Shown here one piece after another: positions 16,922 through 25,795 of a DNA stretch of 64,000 bases. Within the stretch, counting starts at the first letter, position 1. Every line of letters begins with the position of its first letter. A program made the position numbers and the translations under genes. The notes below the pieces were generated by a model. That model searched no databases, was not told where the DNA came from, and saw nothing but the letters and a program-made list of their open reading frames with translations. The stretch covers positions 2,635,001-2,699,000 of the forward strand of contig NZ_JAFIBU010000001.1 of the NCBI RefSeq assembly GCF_017833255.1, given 5' to 3'. This stretch comes from Paenibacillus sp. PvR098. Lineage in GTDB: Bacteria; Bacillota; Bacilli; Paenibacillales; NBRC-103111.

Positions 16922-17674
16922 GTGAGAAAACAGACGATACTGTTTGATATGGACGATACGCTCATTTATTGCAATAAATTTTTTGATTTGGTAATCGACC
17001 AGTTTGCGGATCAGATGGAGACCTGGTTTAACGGATACCCGTTTTCCATTGAAGAAATGAAGAAAAAGCAGGCCGAAATCGATCTTGAGCGAGTGCTGGT
17101 AAGCGGCTTTTCGCCGGATCATTTTCCCCAATCGTTCATCGATACGTATGAATACTTCACAGATCTCACGGGACGTACCAAGAGCCAAGAGGAAGTCGAG
17201 CGTTTGCTTACGCTCGGCGCTTCCGTTTATGGACATAGTATTGAGCCTTATGCTTATATGGAAGAAACGCTAAGAGAACTTCAAGGGGACGGTCACGAGC
17301 TCCATCTCTACACAGGGGGCGATCCGGCGATACAAATGCGCAAAGTGACAGAGGCGGGGATTGAACGTTATTTTGCCGACCGGATTCATATTACGAGGCA
17401 CAAGAACGCAGAATTCCTTAACGGATTAATCCGAGCTTACGGATTTGACCGAAGGGACACCTGGATGATTGGCAATTCCCTGCGCACCGATATCCTTCCT
17501 GCGCTGAAAAACGGCATTCACGCCATATTTATGCCTGTCGAAAGGGAATGGGCATATAATCTGGTAGAAATCGATGTTGAGCCGTCTGGCGCTTTTTTCA
17601 CCTTAACATCATTAAGCCAAATTCCGGAAACGATTCGCGGGTACGCAATCTCGAAGTATGCATCAGGCTCTTAA
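16922..17674 (+). CDS. HAD-superfamily hydrolase
   Basis: A 250-residue haloacid dehalogenase-type phosphohydrolase. Motif I is FDMDDTLIY near the N-terminus (nucleophile Asp), motif II HLYTGG, and motif III/IV DTWMIGNSLRTDILPALKNG. An alpha-helical cap lies between residues 20 and 110. The substrate is unknown. The start is GTG at 16922 with AGGAGA 6 bases upstream. The following cyclase gene begins 58 bases after its stop. Confidence 0.85.
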   Translation: MRKQTILFDMDDTLIYCNKFFDLVIDQFADQMETWFNGYPFSIEEMKKKQAEIDLERVLVSGFSPDHFPQSFIDTYEYFTDLTGRTKSQEEVERLLTLGASVYGHSIEPYAYMEETLRELQGDGHELHLYTGGDPAIQMRKVTEAGIERYFADRIHITRHKNAEFLNGLIRAYGFDRRDTWMIGNSLRTDILPALKNGIHAIFMPVEREWAYNLVEIDVEPSGAFFTLTSLSQIPETIRGYAISKYASGS

Positions 17675-17732
17675 GTCCCGGCACGATTACAAGCTCTTCC
17701 CCATACAATGTTTGGGGAGAGGAGTTGGGCGA

Positions 17733-19631
17733 ATGAACAATACCGAAGCGGTAGAAACCGCCATGAATCGTTTGGCAAAAGGATTGCTGAAGCAGCAATC
17801 CCCGGACGGCTCGTGGCGTTTTTGCTTTGAAAACGGGATATTAACGGATGCTTATACGATCATATTATTAAGATCATTAAAGATTAACGATGAGCATCTT
17901 ATACGGCGTTTAGCTTCCCGCATACTGGACAAACAAAGGCCCGAGGGCTATTGGACATGGTACCATGACGACGAAAATGGACATCTGTCGGCTACGGTCG
18001 AGGCTTATTACGCATTGCTGTTTTCGGGAGTGGCGGCTAAGACTGATGTGGTTATACAGAAGGCCAAAAGATATATCCTACGCAAAGGAGGGCTCGGGAA
18101 TGTCAGCGGACTGCTCACCAAGGTGATGCTGGCCATGACCGGACAGGTTCCTTGGCCCCGGTTTAACAAAATCCCTATTGAAATCATGCTGCTCCCTTCT
18201 TCCCTCCCAATCAGCTTCCACGATTTATCCAGCTATGCTCGGGTCCATCTGGCCCCCGTTCTAGTGATGGCTGACCTCAAGTTTGCATTTCGCACCGAAT
18301 CTTCACCCGATCTCTCTGACCTCTTGGTGAGCGGTCCGGGTGCTGTGATGCGGGAACCTGAGGAGGAGTCACGATGGTTTCCATTGGCTGAGGAAATTAA
18401 GGCGGGCATTCAGAAGTTCGCCCTGCTCCCTGAGGAGCTTCATCAACAGGCCTTGCAGCGCGCGGAACGCTACATGCTTGATCGGATCGAGCCGAACGGA
18501 ACCCTATACAGCTATGCCTCCAGCACCTTATTGATGATCTATGCGCTGCTCGCGCTCCGATACGACACCGATCATCCTGTCATCCAGAATGCCGTACAAG
18601 GCTTGAAATCCTTAGCTTGTGAGACGGAAGGGCAGCTTCATATCCAGAATTCCCCATCCACTGTTTGGGATACAGCCCTGATCAGCCACTCGCTGCAGGA
18701 ATCCGGATATTCCGCAGAACATCCGGCGATTGTCCGAGCGGATGCTTACCTTCTCTCCCGCCAGCACACAAAATCCGGAGATTGGAGCTTGAACCTCGAA
18801 CACCCACTGCCGGGCGGCTGGGGCTTCTCTGATGTCAATACCATCATTCCGGATGTCGATGATACGACGGCAGCGCTAAGGGCCTTGCGTCAGACCGCTG
18901 CGCGTTCCGGCCCCCCGTTTCGTGAGGCTCGGGACCGTGGGCTGAGCTGGGTGCTGTCCATGCAGAACAAGGACGGCGGCTGGCCTGCTTTCGAGAAGGG
19001 GAAGGATCACCCCCTTCTCACCCGCCTGCCCGTCGACGGCGCCGATGCCGCGGCGATCGATCCGTCTACAGCAGACCTTACCGGGCGGACGCTGGAGTAT
19101 TTAGGCAATGAAGCGGCACTTGATCTCACTCACCCGTTCGTTCTCCACGGCGCGGACTGGCTAATCCGTCATCAGAAGCCGGATGGTTCTTGGTACGGAC
19201 GTTGGGGGATCTGTTATATTTACGGGACGTGGGCCGCTTTAACCGGGCTTATGGCTGTCGGCGTATCAGCGCAGCATGCCTCTGCCCAACAAGCGGCGAG
19301 CTGGCTAACCTCGATCCAAAATCCCGATGGCGGCTGGGGTGAATCGTGCCGCAGCGATCAGGTGAAGGCCTACGTCCCATTGAAGGCCAGTACCCTCTCG
19401 CAAACCGCATGGGCGCTAGATGCGCTCGTGGCCGTACACCCGGAACCCACGGACTGCATTCAGAAAGGAATTCTTGCTCTGGCGGACATGGCTCAGAGCG
19501 GGCATAACGGATGGACAGCCGAATACCCGACAGGGGCAGGACTGCCAGGCAATTTCTATACCCGCTATCACAGCTACAATTATATATGGCCGCTGCTGAC
19601 GCTCGCGCATTACAAAAAAAAGTATGGTTGA
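17733..19631 (+). CDS. sqhC: Squalene-hopene/sporulenol-type terpene cyclase
   Basis: Class II triterpene cyclase of 632 residues. It carries the catalytic acid motif PDVDDTTAAL near residue 375 and several QW repeats (QQSPDGSW, QNKDGGWPAFEKG, QKPDGSWYGRWG, IQNPDGGWGES). In B. subtilis the homologue SqhC makes sporulenol from C35 polyprenyl substrates in spores; in hopanoid producers it cyclises squalene. No squalene synthase genes (hpnCDE) are in this window, which makes the sporulenol-type role more likely but not proven. I use ATG 17733 behind GGAGAGGAG; an upstream in-frame ATG at 17658 overlaps the HAD gene. Confidence 0.9.
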   Translation: MNNTEAVETAMNRLAKGLLKQQSPDGSWRFCFENGILTDAYTIILLRSLKINDEHLIRRLASRILDKQRPEGYWTWYHDDENGHLSATVEAYYALLFSGVAAKTDVVIQKAKRYILRKGGLGNVSGLLTKVMLAMTGQVPWPRFNKIPIEIMLLPSSLPISFHDLSSYARVHLAPVLVMADLKFAFRTESSPDLSDLLVSGPGAVMREPEEESRWFPLAEEIKAGIQKFALLPEELHQQALQRAERYMLDRIEPNGTLYSYASSTLLMIYALLALRYDTDHPVIQNAVQGLKSLACETEGQLHIQNSPSTVWDTALISHSLQESGYSAEHPAIVRADAYLLSRQHTKSGDWSLNLEHPLPGGWGFSDVNTIIPDVDDTTAALRALRQTAARSGPPFREARDRGLSWVLSMQNKDGGWPAFEKGKDHPLLTRLPVDGADAAAIDPSTADLTGRTLEYLGNEAALDLTHPFVLHGADWLIRHQKPDGSWYGRWGICYIYGTWAALTGLMAVGVSAQHASAQQAASWLTSIQNPDGGWGESCRSDQVKAYVPLKASTLSQTAWALDALVAVHPEPTDCIQKGILALADMAQSGHNGWTAEYPTGAGLPGNFYTRYHSYNYIWPLLTLAHYKKKYG

Positions 19632-19660
19632 TCGAGAAGAACTAAGTCGGTTGATCCCGC

Positions 19661-20089
19661 TTATTTTACATCCAGCGCCTTGCGCGCCCTCCAAACGGAT
19701 AAGTTGAACTCCGTCCACGATTCCGATTGACGATACTGGAGGCTGGCCCGAAAGCCCTCCAGAGCATCGTCCACCCCTTGTGCTTCGGGATGCCGGCGCT
19801 TAAGCTCGAGCAGATAGGGTACGGCCTCGTAGCTTAAGCTGCCCAGATAAGCCGCATCGATCTCTCCTGTTGCCTCATACCTTTGAATGTTATTGCGGGC
19901 GATCAACGCGTCGATATTAACGTAGTTCAAGGAGATATAGCTTGTCATTGCCGCAAACATATACCATTGGAACAGCGGCAAAATCTCTTTGCACGTCTGT
20001 ACGATGACCAAAAGCGGTACTGCCAGCGAGTTGAGCACGAGAAGAAGAACGTTCGAATACCATACATAAGTAAGCGATAGCAGCAGCAT
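19661..20089 (-). pseudogene. C-terminal remnant of a DUF4173-type membrane protein
   Basis: The 142 codons resemble only the end of DUF4173/DUF4153 family membrane proteins: two hydrophobic helices, then YVNIDALIARNNIQRY, IDAAYLGSLSYEAVPYLLEL and the conserved soluble tail. Family members are usually about 500-600 residues, so the first three quarters are missing. The ATG at 20089 has only a poorly spaced AAAGGGA. I found no continuation upstream. Most likely a decayed gene; a genuinely short derivative cannot be excluded. Confidence 0.6.
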
Positions 20090-20270
20090 TCCCTTTTTTG
20101 TTTCCTCTATTTTAAAAGGCTAAAAAAACACTCTACCATTCCTCCGTCCAAGGCATTGCACTTGACTCTCTCGACTGGGTGCAGTTCAAAAACATTTGGT
20201 TTAAGCCATAAATAGCCTCTTATATGAATAAGGTATAATCAGAAAGAGAGCGAAAGGAGATCGGTAAGAC

Positions 20271-20780
20271 GTGAAGAAGCCGAACCAGTTCGTATATCGT
20301 AATGACAGATACGGATTTACGCTGCGGTTTCCCTCCTGGTGGAGAAATTATTGCGTCGTCGGTGCAAGAAAACAAGATCGCGATACCGAGTATGAGCTGC
20401 ATTTTCGCTTCAAGTATAAGGGAAAGTTGTATGAAGATATTTTTACGATAATGGTGTACCGGATGACACGAGAGGAATGGGTGAAGCAGGGCTATATAGA
20501 GTCGCCCCTTGCGTTTATTGCGGAGGTGGAGGGCCGAGTGTTTGCCTATTTGACCCCAGGAGAGCTGCCATATACTTTCTACGACAGTAAAGCCGGGGAT
20601 TATGACTACAAAAAGTACAGAGCCGCTATTGAGCTGCTGAAAAGGATGGTTAATCAGGATGTTCCGCGAATCGTGCAGTCGCTCCGCTTCCCCGGCCGGG
20701 CGATCACGATGACATCAACTCCTTATCGCGTAAAAAAAGTCTGCTTATGCCTTACCCACAAACGTGTAAAGCGCAGATAA
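20271..20780 (+). CDS. Hypothetical protein
   Basis: A 169-residue soluble, basic protein with no signal peptide. The pattern YRNDRYGFTLRFPSWWRNYCVV near the N-terminus resembles the short beta domain attached to some Paenibacillus stalk-domain proteins and PsbP-like proteins, a weak similarity. The C-terminus ends in a Lys/Arg-rich tail. GTG start at 20271 behind AAAGGAGA. No partner gene. Confidence 0.65.
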   Translation: MKKPNQFVYRNDRYGFTLRFPSWWRNYCVVGARKQDRDTEYELHFRFKYKGKLYEDIFTIMVYRMTREEWVKQGYIESPLAFIAEVEGRVFAYLTPGELPYTFYDSKAGDYDYKKYRAAIELLKRMVNQDVPRIVQSLRFPGRAITMTSTPYRVKKVCLCLTHKRVKRR

Positions 20781-20799
20781 TATAGGCTAACCAGTCTGA

Positions 20800-21037
20800 T
20801 GCCGCAAGGGCATGGACCGGTTTGTTTAATTCCTTGCGCGCTAAGAAAACCGTCCGGAAAGGCCATCGGACGGTCCATTGGCGTGCTAATCCCCCTCTGC
20901 TACGTTGATTTTCAGCTTAACAGATCACGCGTTCCCCGAGTTCCTACCTCACATGCTAGCTACTACGCTGAAAATCAGCCTTACGGCGCCGGGTCGAGCC
21001 TTGCTTGATCGTACTTACGCCGCATGCCCTTACGGCA
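20800..21037. repeat. Non-coding block bounded by 15-bp imperfect inverted repeats
   Basis: TGCCGCAAGGGCATG at 20800-20814 matches, with one mismatch, the reverse complement of 21023-21037. Between them lie a 7-bp hairpin (20848-20875) and a second 11-bp perfect inverted repeat (TGATTTTCAGC at 20906-20916, GCTGAAAATCA at 20967-20977). No plausible gene is inside. The right repeat includes the stop codon of the gltD remnant. It could be a small MITE-like element or just nested hairpins; no target-site duplication is evident. Confidence 0.35.
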
Positions 21038-21346
21038 GGTTTGTGGAACCCATCAGGTAGCGGTCCACCTCCCGGGCGGCTTCCCTGCCTTCATTGATCG
21101 CCCAAACGACAAGGCTCTGTCCTCGGCGCATATCGCCGGGGACGAAGGCTCCTTCCACACTCGTAGCGTAGCGTCCGTACTCCGCCTTGGCATTAGAGCG
21201 TTCATCCCTCTCCACGCCGAGCTGCTCCATCACAGGGCTCTCCGGTCCCATGAAACCCATAGCGAGCAGCACCAGCTGAGCAGGATACACCGTCTCGCTA
21301 CCTGGCACCTCCACCGGCACGAACCGGCCTTGGTCGTCCTGCTTTT
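21030..21346 (-). pseudogene. gltD: Truncated glutamate synthase small subunit (gltD C-terminal remnant)
   Basis: Encodes the last ~105 residues of the NADPH-GOGAT small subunit: [37 protein letters not shown], then [28 protein letters not shown] and the normal C-terminus GSTNLP. Homology continues upstream of the first start-like codon ([10 protein letters not shown]) and then meets an in-frame TAA near 21347. The N-terminal ~390 residues, including the iron-sulfur and FAD domains, are absent. The remaining part shows no frameshift, so the loss is probably recent or by deletion. Confidence 0.88.
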
Positions 21347-21524
21347 ACTGTGACAATTCTATGAACTGAAGATAATATGTTTAATCTTAGCATTCCATTT
21401 TAGCAATTTAAAATAAAGAGATTTTTAGATTCGTTTTGACCCTTTTGGACCGATGGAAAGGAGGTTTATGTAGATTTTTGACGAATGTTATCAGCAACAG
21501 GAAAAAGGGAGGGAAGTCCTACCC

Positions 21525-23381
21525 ATGAACGACGGAATCGTACCCGCAAACCTCTCCGAAAAGCTTCTTCTCGATGCGACAAAGGGGGAGACCCATCTGC
21601 TTGCCGATTTGGCTCTGAAAAGCTTCACTACCTCTCAATCCGGAACGATCCTGCTCGATGCAGACTGCAACCTGCTGTTCATAAACGACAGACTCGCCTC
21701 CAGACTCGGTTATACGGCGGGGCAGCTGACCAAAATGAATCTCCAGGCACTCGTGCATCCGGGCGAGCTTCTTCTCTGTATGCATCACTTAAGCCAGTTG
21801 ATCTCGGGGGAGCTTCCCCGCTACGAAACAGACATGCGCTGGATTCGCACAGACGGGGAAATCGTATGGATGAACGTTCATGCTTTTGAAGTGAAGAGAG
21901 AGAATGGATCACCCCATTATATCTGTATGCATTCTCAAGAAATTAGCGCCCTGAAGCAAACGGAAGCCGCCTTGCGGGAATCGCAGCTGATCATGGCCTC
22001 TATGCTTGAAACGATCGCTGATGCCTATCTTATGCTTGATCGGAACGGCAGATTCATCTATGTGAACCGCAGTGCAGAAATGCTGCTCCAGCGAAGTCGT
22101 GCGGAGCTTCTTGGAAGAACATTGAGCATGGCCCTGCCGGAGTGGATCGGTTCCAGTCTTTATAAAGCTTGTCAGAGGGCCATGGAGGACGCTTCTCCCG
22201 TATTTGTGCAGGAATATTATGCTCATACCAACCGGTGGATTGAAGCGAACTGTTCTCCTTGCAAGCCTGGGGTGTCCGTCTTTATTCGGGACGTAACCCT
22301 GCTGAAGGAGCAGGAGGAAACACTAAGGACGACCAAGCAGCAGCTGGATTCGATGATCGAGCACACAGCCGACCACATCGCCATTCTCGACTCGGAGTTC
22401 AAATTAGTCAGAGTGAACCGCGCATTTATCCGCTCGTCCGGATTTTCCGAACAGGAGCTCATCGGACAGCGGTTGCCCACCATACCGGAGGAGCTGTGGA
22501 TCGAAACGGAGCTTCTGTTCCGGCAAGCGTTCCAAGGTAAGCAAATCAGCCAATTCGAAACCGTCCGGCGGTGCAAGAACGGCTCGATTCTGGATATTAG
22601 CCTGACCCTTTCTCCGATTGTCGGACCGGAGCACGATATTACCGGAATCTGCATGATCGGGCGGGATATCAGTGAACACAAAAAAACCGAAGAGCATCTG
22701 CGCAATTCGGAGAAGCTTGCGGTTGCCGGCCAGCTTGCGGCAGGCGTCGCTCATGAAATCCGCAATCCGCTGACTTCATTGAAAGGGTTTACACAGTTTT
22801 TGAAATCGGGGGCGAAGTATAAAGACCAGTATCTGGACATCATGATCTCGGAGCTGGAGAGGATTGACGACATCATCGGGGAGCTGCTCATGCTGGCCAG
22901 ACCCCCGTCGGCCGTCTTCCAGAACAATCCGATTAGCCCAATTCTCACCCATGTCATATCGCTGTTGGAGCCAGGGGCTCACTTGAATAACGTTCAATTC
23001 ACTACATACCTCGCACCGGACCTGCCCATGATCTACTGTGAGGAAAATCAATTAAAGCAGGTATTCATCAACATCCTGAAAAATGCTATCGAAGCGATGC
23101 CGCGGGGAGGAAACGTCGACATCACCGCAGGCATAAACAGCCATGGGGAGCTGTCCCTCACATTCCGCGACGAAGGCGAAGGTATTCCTGCAGAATTGGT
23201 TAAGCGGCTGGGAGAACCTTTTTACACGACCAAAGCGGGCGGCTCCGGACTCGGGTTAATGGTCAGCCAAAAAATCATTACCGAGCATAACGGGCGTTTA
23301 TCGATTGAGAGCACTCCGGGCCAAGGCACCATTGTCGCTATGACTATACCGACGGCCGCGGAGGACTTTTCAGAGCTGTAG
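21525..23381 (+). CDS. Multi-PAS sensor histidine kinase (sporulation-kinase type)
   Basis: Soluble, 618 residues. Three PAS/PAC units lie at about residues 25-145, 155-265 and 275-395 (each followed by a PAC-like strand such as GICMIGRDISEHKK). A HisKA domain has phospho-acceptor VAHEIRNPLTSLKGF near residue 410, and the HATPase domain has NAIEAMPRGG, DEGEGIP and GGSGLGLMVS. No membrane segment. The layout resembles KinA/KinE-type kinases feeding the Spo0 phosphorelay; there is no adjacent response regulator, as usual for such orphans. RBS AAAAGGGAGGG; ATG at 21525. Confidence 0.9.
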   Translation: MNDGIVPANLSEKLLLDATKGETHLLADLALKSFTTSQSGTILLDADCNLLFINDRLASRLGYTAGQLTKMNLQALVHPGELLLCMHHLSQLISGELPRYETDMRWIRTDGEIVWMNVHAFEVKRENGSPHYICMHSQEISALKQTEAALRESQLIMASMLETIADAYLMLDRNGRFIYVNRSAEMLLQRSRAELLGRTLSMALPEWIGSSLYKACQRAMEDASPVFVQEYYAHTNRWIEANCSPCKPGVSVFIRDVTLLKEQEETLRTTKQQLDSMIEHTADHIAILDSEFKLVRVNRAFIRSSGFSEQELIGQRLPTIPEELWIETELLFRQAFQGKQISQFETVRRCKNGSILDISLTLSPIVGPEHDITGICMIGRDISEHKKTEEHLRNSEKLAVAGQLAAGVAHEIRNPLTSLKGFTQFLKSGAKYKDQYLDIMISELERIDDIIGELLMLARPPSAVFQNNPISPILTHVISLLEPGAHLNNVQFTTYLAPDLPMIYCEENQLKQVFINILKNAIEAMPRGGNVDITAGINSHGELSLTFRDEGEGIPAELVKRLGEPFYTTKAGGSGLGLMVSQKIITEHNGRLSIESTPGQGTIVAMTIPTAAEDFSEL

Positions 23382-23451
23382 CCCCCTGTACCTCACTGTT
23401 ATCTTGTGCTATGATAGCTTCGTTACTTCTTGGAGAGGACGAGCATTCAAC

Positions 23452-24030
23452 GTGGCCAAGCTATATTTTCGTTACGGTACCATGAATAGCGGCAAATCAA
23501 TTGAAGTGCTGCGTGTAGCGCATAATTACGAGGAACAAGGAAAGAAAGTACTGCTCTTTACTCCTGCGGTAGATCACCGGGAAGGCGTTGGAACGGTAGC
23601 ATCCCGCATCGGCATGCGAAAAGACGGCATCGTCATCGATGACCATCTCGACATGGTGGCACTAGCCGCCAAAGAAAGACCGAACTGCATTCTGATTGAC
23701 GAAGCGCAGTTCCTGAACAAAGGGCAGGTGCTGCAGCTGACGGAAATTACCGATACGCTGGGAATTCCCGTAATTGCATACGGGCTTCGAGCAGACTTCA
23801 TGGCCCAGCTGTTCGAAGGCAGCTATCATCTGCTAGCACTGGCGGATCAAATTGAGGAAATCAAGACGGTCTGCTGGTACTGCGACAGGAAGGCAACCAT
23901 GAATATGCGCTGCGAGGACGGGCGGCCGGTATTCGAAGGCGAACAAATACAGATCGGCGGTAATGAAAGCTATTTGCCGGTCTGCCGTAAATGTTACTCA
24001 TTAAAAAAGAAACAAGCTCATAACCTGTAA
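23452..24030 (+). CDS. tdk: Thymidine kinase
   Basis: Type II thymidine kinase (ATP + thymidine to dTMP), about 192 residues. The P-loop GTMNSGKS is near residue 10, with a Walker B-like CILIDEAQFL and two structural zinc pairs (CWYCDRKA and CRKCYSLK). The usual family length supports the GTG start at 23452 with GGAGAGGACGAG upstream, rather than the ATG at 23404. Followed directly by a strong terminator, so a monocistronic end. Confidence 0.94.
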   Translation: MAKLYFRYGTMNSGKSIEVLRVAHNYEEQGKKVLLFTPAVDHREGVGTVASRIGMRKDGIVIDDHLDMVALAAKERPNCILIDEAQFLNKGQVLQLTEITDTLGIPVIAYGLRADFMAQLFEGSYHLLALADQIEEIKTVCWYCDRKATMNMRCEDGRPVFEGEQIQIGGNESYLPVCRKCYSLKKKQAHNL

Positions 24031-24047
24031 CTAGGATATCCACATCC

Positions 24048-24096
24048 AAAGAACGGAGTGAAGAAGCGCGGACGGCTTCGCTCCGTTCTTTTTTTT
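24048..24096 (+). terminator. Rho-independent terminator after thymidine kinase gene
   Basis: A 16-bp stem with a single T-T mismatch (24048-24063 with 24076-24091; the arms read AAAGAACGGAG and CTCCGTTCTTT at their ends), followed by a run of T to 24096. Positioned 17 bases after the tdk stop. Confidence 0.88.
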
Positions 24097-24121
24097 GCGG
24101 GTTCGAGACGGCAGTCTAGCC

Positions 24122-25354
24122 CTACAGGGCCCAGTTGCCGTTCCTAATCAACGGCTCCCGATGACCGTCCGAAGTTATACCGTCTACATTTATTTCCCCG
24201 GAACCAATCATGAAATCGACATGGATCAGGCTCTTGTTGACACCGCTGTTTGCAAGCTCCTGTTCGTCCATTTCGGTTCCTCCTTGAAGGTTCACCTGAT
24301 AGGCTTGCCCGAAAGCCAAATGACTGGAGGCGTTCTCGTCAAACAACGTATTGTAAAAAATCAGATTCGAGCTTGAGATCGGCGATTGATGCGGAACCAA
24401 CGCAATTTCGCCCAGGCGCCCCGCTCCATCATCCGTTTCCAGCAACCGTTTCAGCGTATCGTAGCCTTTATCAGCCGAGAAGTCGACGACTTTGCCGTCT
24501 TTAAACGTAAGGGTAAAGCCGTCGATGATTTGTCCGGCGTAATTGAGCGGCTTCGTGCTGCGTACCACACCGTTCACGCCGTCCTTATGAGGCATGGTAA
24601 ACACTTCCTCTGTCGGCATATTCGGATTAAACCAAATGCCCTTGTTGTTCTCTTTCGCTCCCCCCAGCCAAACATGCTTCTCCGGCAGGTCAACGGTCAG
24701 GTTCGTTCCGGGTCCTTCATATATTAGCTGCTTATACCGTTTGTTATTTAGCAGCTCAACGGTTTGAGCCAGTTGCGCATTGTGCTTAGTCCACGCTTCA
24801 ATCGGGTTCTCCGTATCGACCCGGGTCGCCTCAAAAATACGATTCCATAACGCTTCCACAGCCGCATTCGACGGCAGATCCGGAAATACTTTTTGCGCCC
24901 ATTCTTCGGTAGCGATCGAGATCAGCGACCACGCAACCTTGTGCGCCATGATATAGCCTCGGTAGGTCTGTAATGCCGAGGCATTGGTCTTCGTTGCTGT
25001 AGCGATCCGGTCCGGATCGACATCCTTCATGAGGTCCGGGCTTGGCGAATAGATCGAAAGAAATGCCGCACCGTTCTCTGCGAGCTCCGTCAAGCCTTGA
25101 GCCTTCCACATTGGATACTCCCGGAACGCATCCATTGGAGCCAGCTTATATTTGATATGCGCGAGCTTCTCGTCGCTCCACTCCACGTGGACATGCTTCG
25201 CTCCTGCTTCGTAGGCTTTGGTGGCAATGTGCCGTACCAACTCGACTGCTTGAAGCGGTGCGTTCACTACCAGTGTTTGCCCCTTCTGCACATTCACCCC
25301 GGCATGAACAGCCAACGCCGCATACTTCTCCAATTGCTCTAGTGTTGGAACCAT
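24122..25354 (-). CDS. ampS: M29 family aminopeptidase
   Basis: Cytosolic metallo-aminopeptidase of 410 residues, normal for AmpS/PepS/aminopeptidase T. Recognised by MVPTLEQLEKYAALAVHAG at the start, the HVHVEWSDEKL block, the metal-binding E and H residues around NMPTEEVFTMPHKDGVNG, and SSNLIFYNTLFDENASSHLAFG followed by SLIHVDFMIGSGEI near the C-terminus. GGGAGGGTGCT precedes the ATG. Single-gene unit on the minus strand, separated from tdk by the terminator. Confidence 0.93.
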   Translation of the reverse strand: MVPTLEQLEKYAALAVHAGVNVQKGQTLVVNAPLQAVELVRHIATKAYEAGAKHVHVEWSDEKLAHIKYKLAPMDAFREYPMWKAQGLTELAENGAAFLSIYSPSPDLMKDVDPDRIATATKTNASALQTYRGYIMAHKVAWSLISIATEEWAQKVFPDLPSNAAVEALWNRIFEATRVDTENPIEAWTKHNAQLAQTVELLNNKRYKQLIYEGPGTNLTVDLPEKHVWLGGAKENNKGIWFNPNMPTEEVFTMPHKDGVNGVVRSTKPLNYAGQIIDGFTLTFKDGKVVDFSADKGYDTLKRLLETDDGAGRLGEIALVPHQSPISSSNLIFYNTLFDENASSHLAFGQAYQVNLQGGTEMDEQELANSGVNKSLIHVDFMIGSGEINVDGITSDGHREPLIRNGNWAL

Positions 25355-25423
25355 AGCACCCTCCCTAATGGTGGTCGTTTTCTACAGTATAACCTTTTCG
25401 GACACCGGCACCAAATCTTTTCC

Positions 25424-25456
25424 AAAAAAGAAAACCGCCTTATCGGACGGTTTCTT
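25424..25456 (-). terminator. Terminator of the 31-codon gene
   Basis: On the minus strand AAACCG..CC pairs with GG..CGGTTT around a GATAA loop, followed by CTTTTTT. It lies 28 bases after the stop of the small gene at 25484, supporting the idea that this gene is expressed as its own transcript. Confidence 0.65.
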
Positions 25457-25483
25457 CACGCTATCCTATAAATACAGTGACGC

Positions 25484-25579
25484 CTAAGATTTTCTAGGCT
25501 TGGCACCTGCCACTTCCGAGTCTTTGTTGTTGCCGGGCGCTTGTTTTTTGCCGTTGTTGTTGGCGTTATCTCGTGACAT
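25484..25579 (-). CDS. Very small hydrophilic Asn/Lys-rich protein (31 residues)
   Basis: The peptide starts MSRDNANNNGKKQAPG and ends AGAKPRKS. It has a convincing ribosome binding site (GGAAAGGGGGAAG, 9-base spacing) and its own downstream terminator. Composition is like small acid-soluble spore proteins or other tiny spore proteins, but I cannot assign a family. Too short for routine gene calling. Located between the M29 aminopeptidase gene and the hisC remnant. Confidence 0.55.
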   Translation of the reverse strand: MSRDNANNNGKKQAPGNNKDSEVAGAKPRKS

Positions 25580-25622
25580 CGATGTCTTCCCCCTTTCCAT
25601 TGAGGATCAGGGGTAGTGTTTC

Positions 25623-25795
25623 CTAAAGCGCGGTCAGGCATTCGATTAAAAAGTCATTTTCTACCTTCGTCTCCACCGTAACACGCATATGCTCCGGAAG
25701 CCCCCAAGCGCCTCCATAACGTACAATGACTCCAAGGCGAGTAATCGCTCGTATCGGTTTGCCGCGTCAACGTCGAAGACGGTGCGACCTTTAAT
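25623..25795 (-). pseudogene. hisC: C-terminal remnant of a histidinol-phosphate aminotransferase-like gene
   Basis: Read on the minus strand, one frame gives LGVIVRYGGAWGLPEHMRV and then TVETKVENDFLIECLTAL followed by TAG, the usual end of HisC (GVIVR, WGLP, LRVTIGT, EN, FL). Directly upstream the similarity seems to continue in another frame (TVFDVDAANRYERLLAL), so a frameshift sits near 25745. The rest of the roughly 360-residue enzyme is missing. No start codon or RBS. A decayed fragment. Confidence 0.72.

Noticed and set aside
20848-20875. Rho-independent terminator after the 169-residue gene
   Set aside because: The hairpin is fair (CCGTCCG/CGGACGG) but no T run follows.
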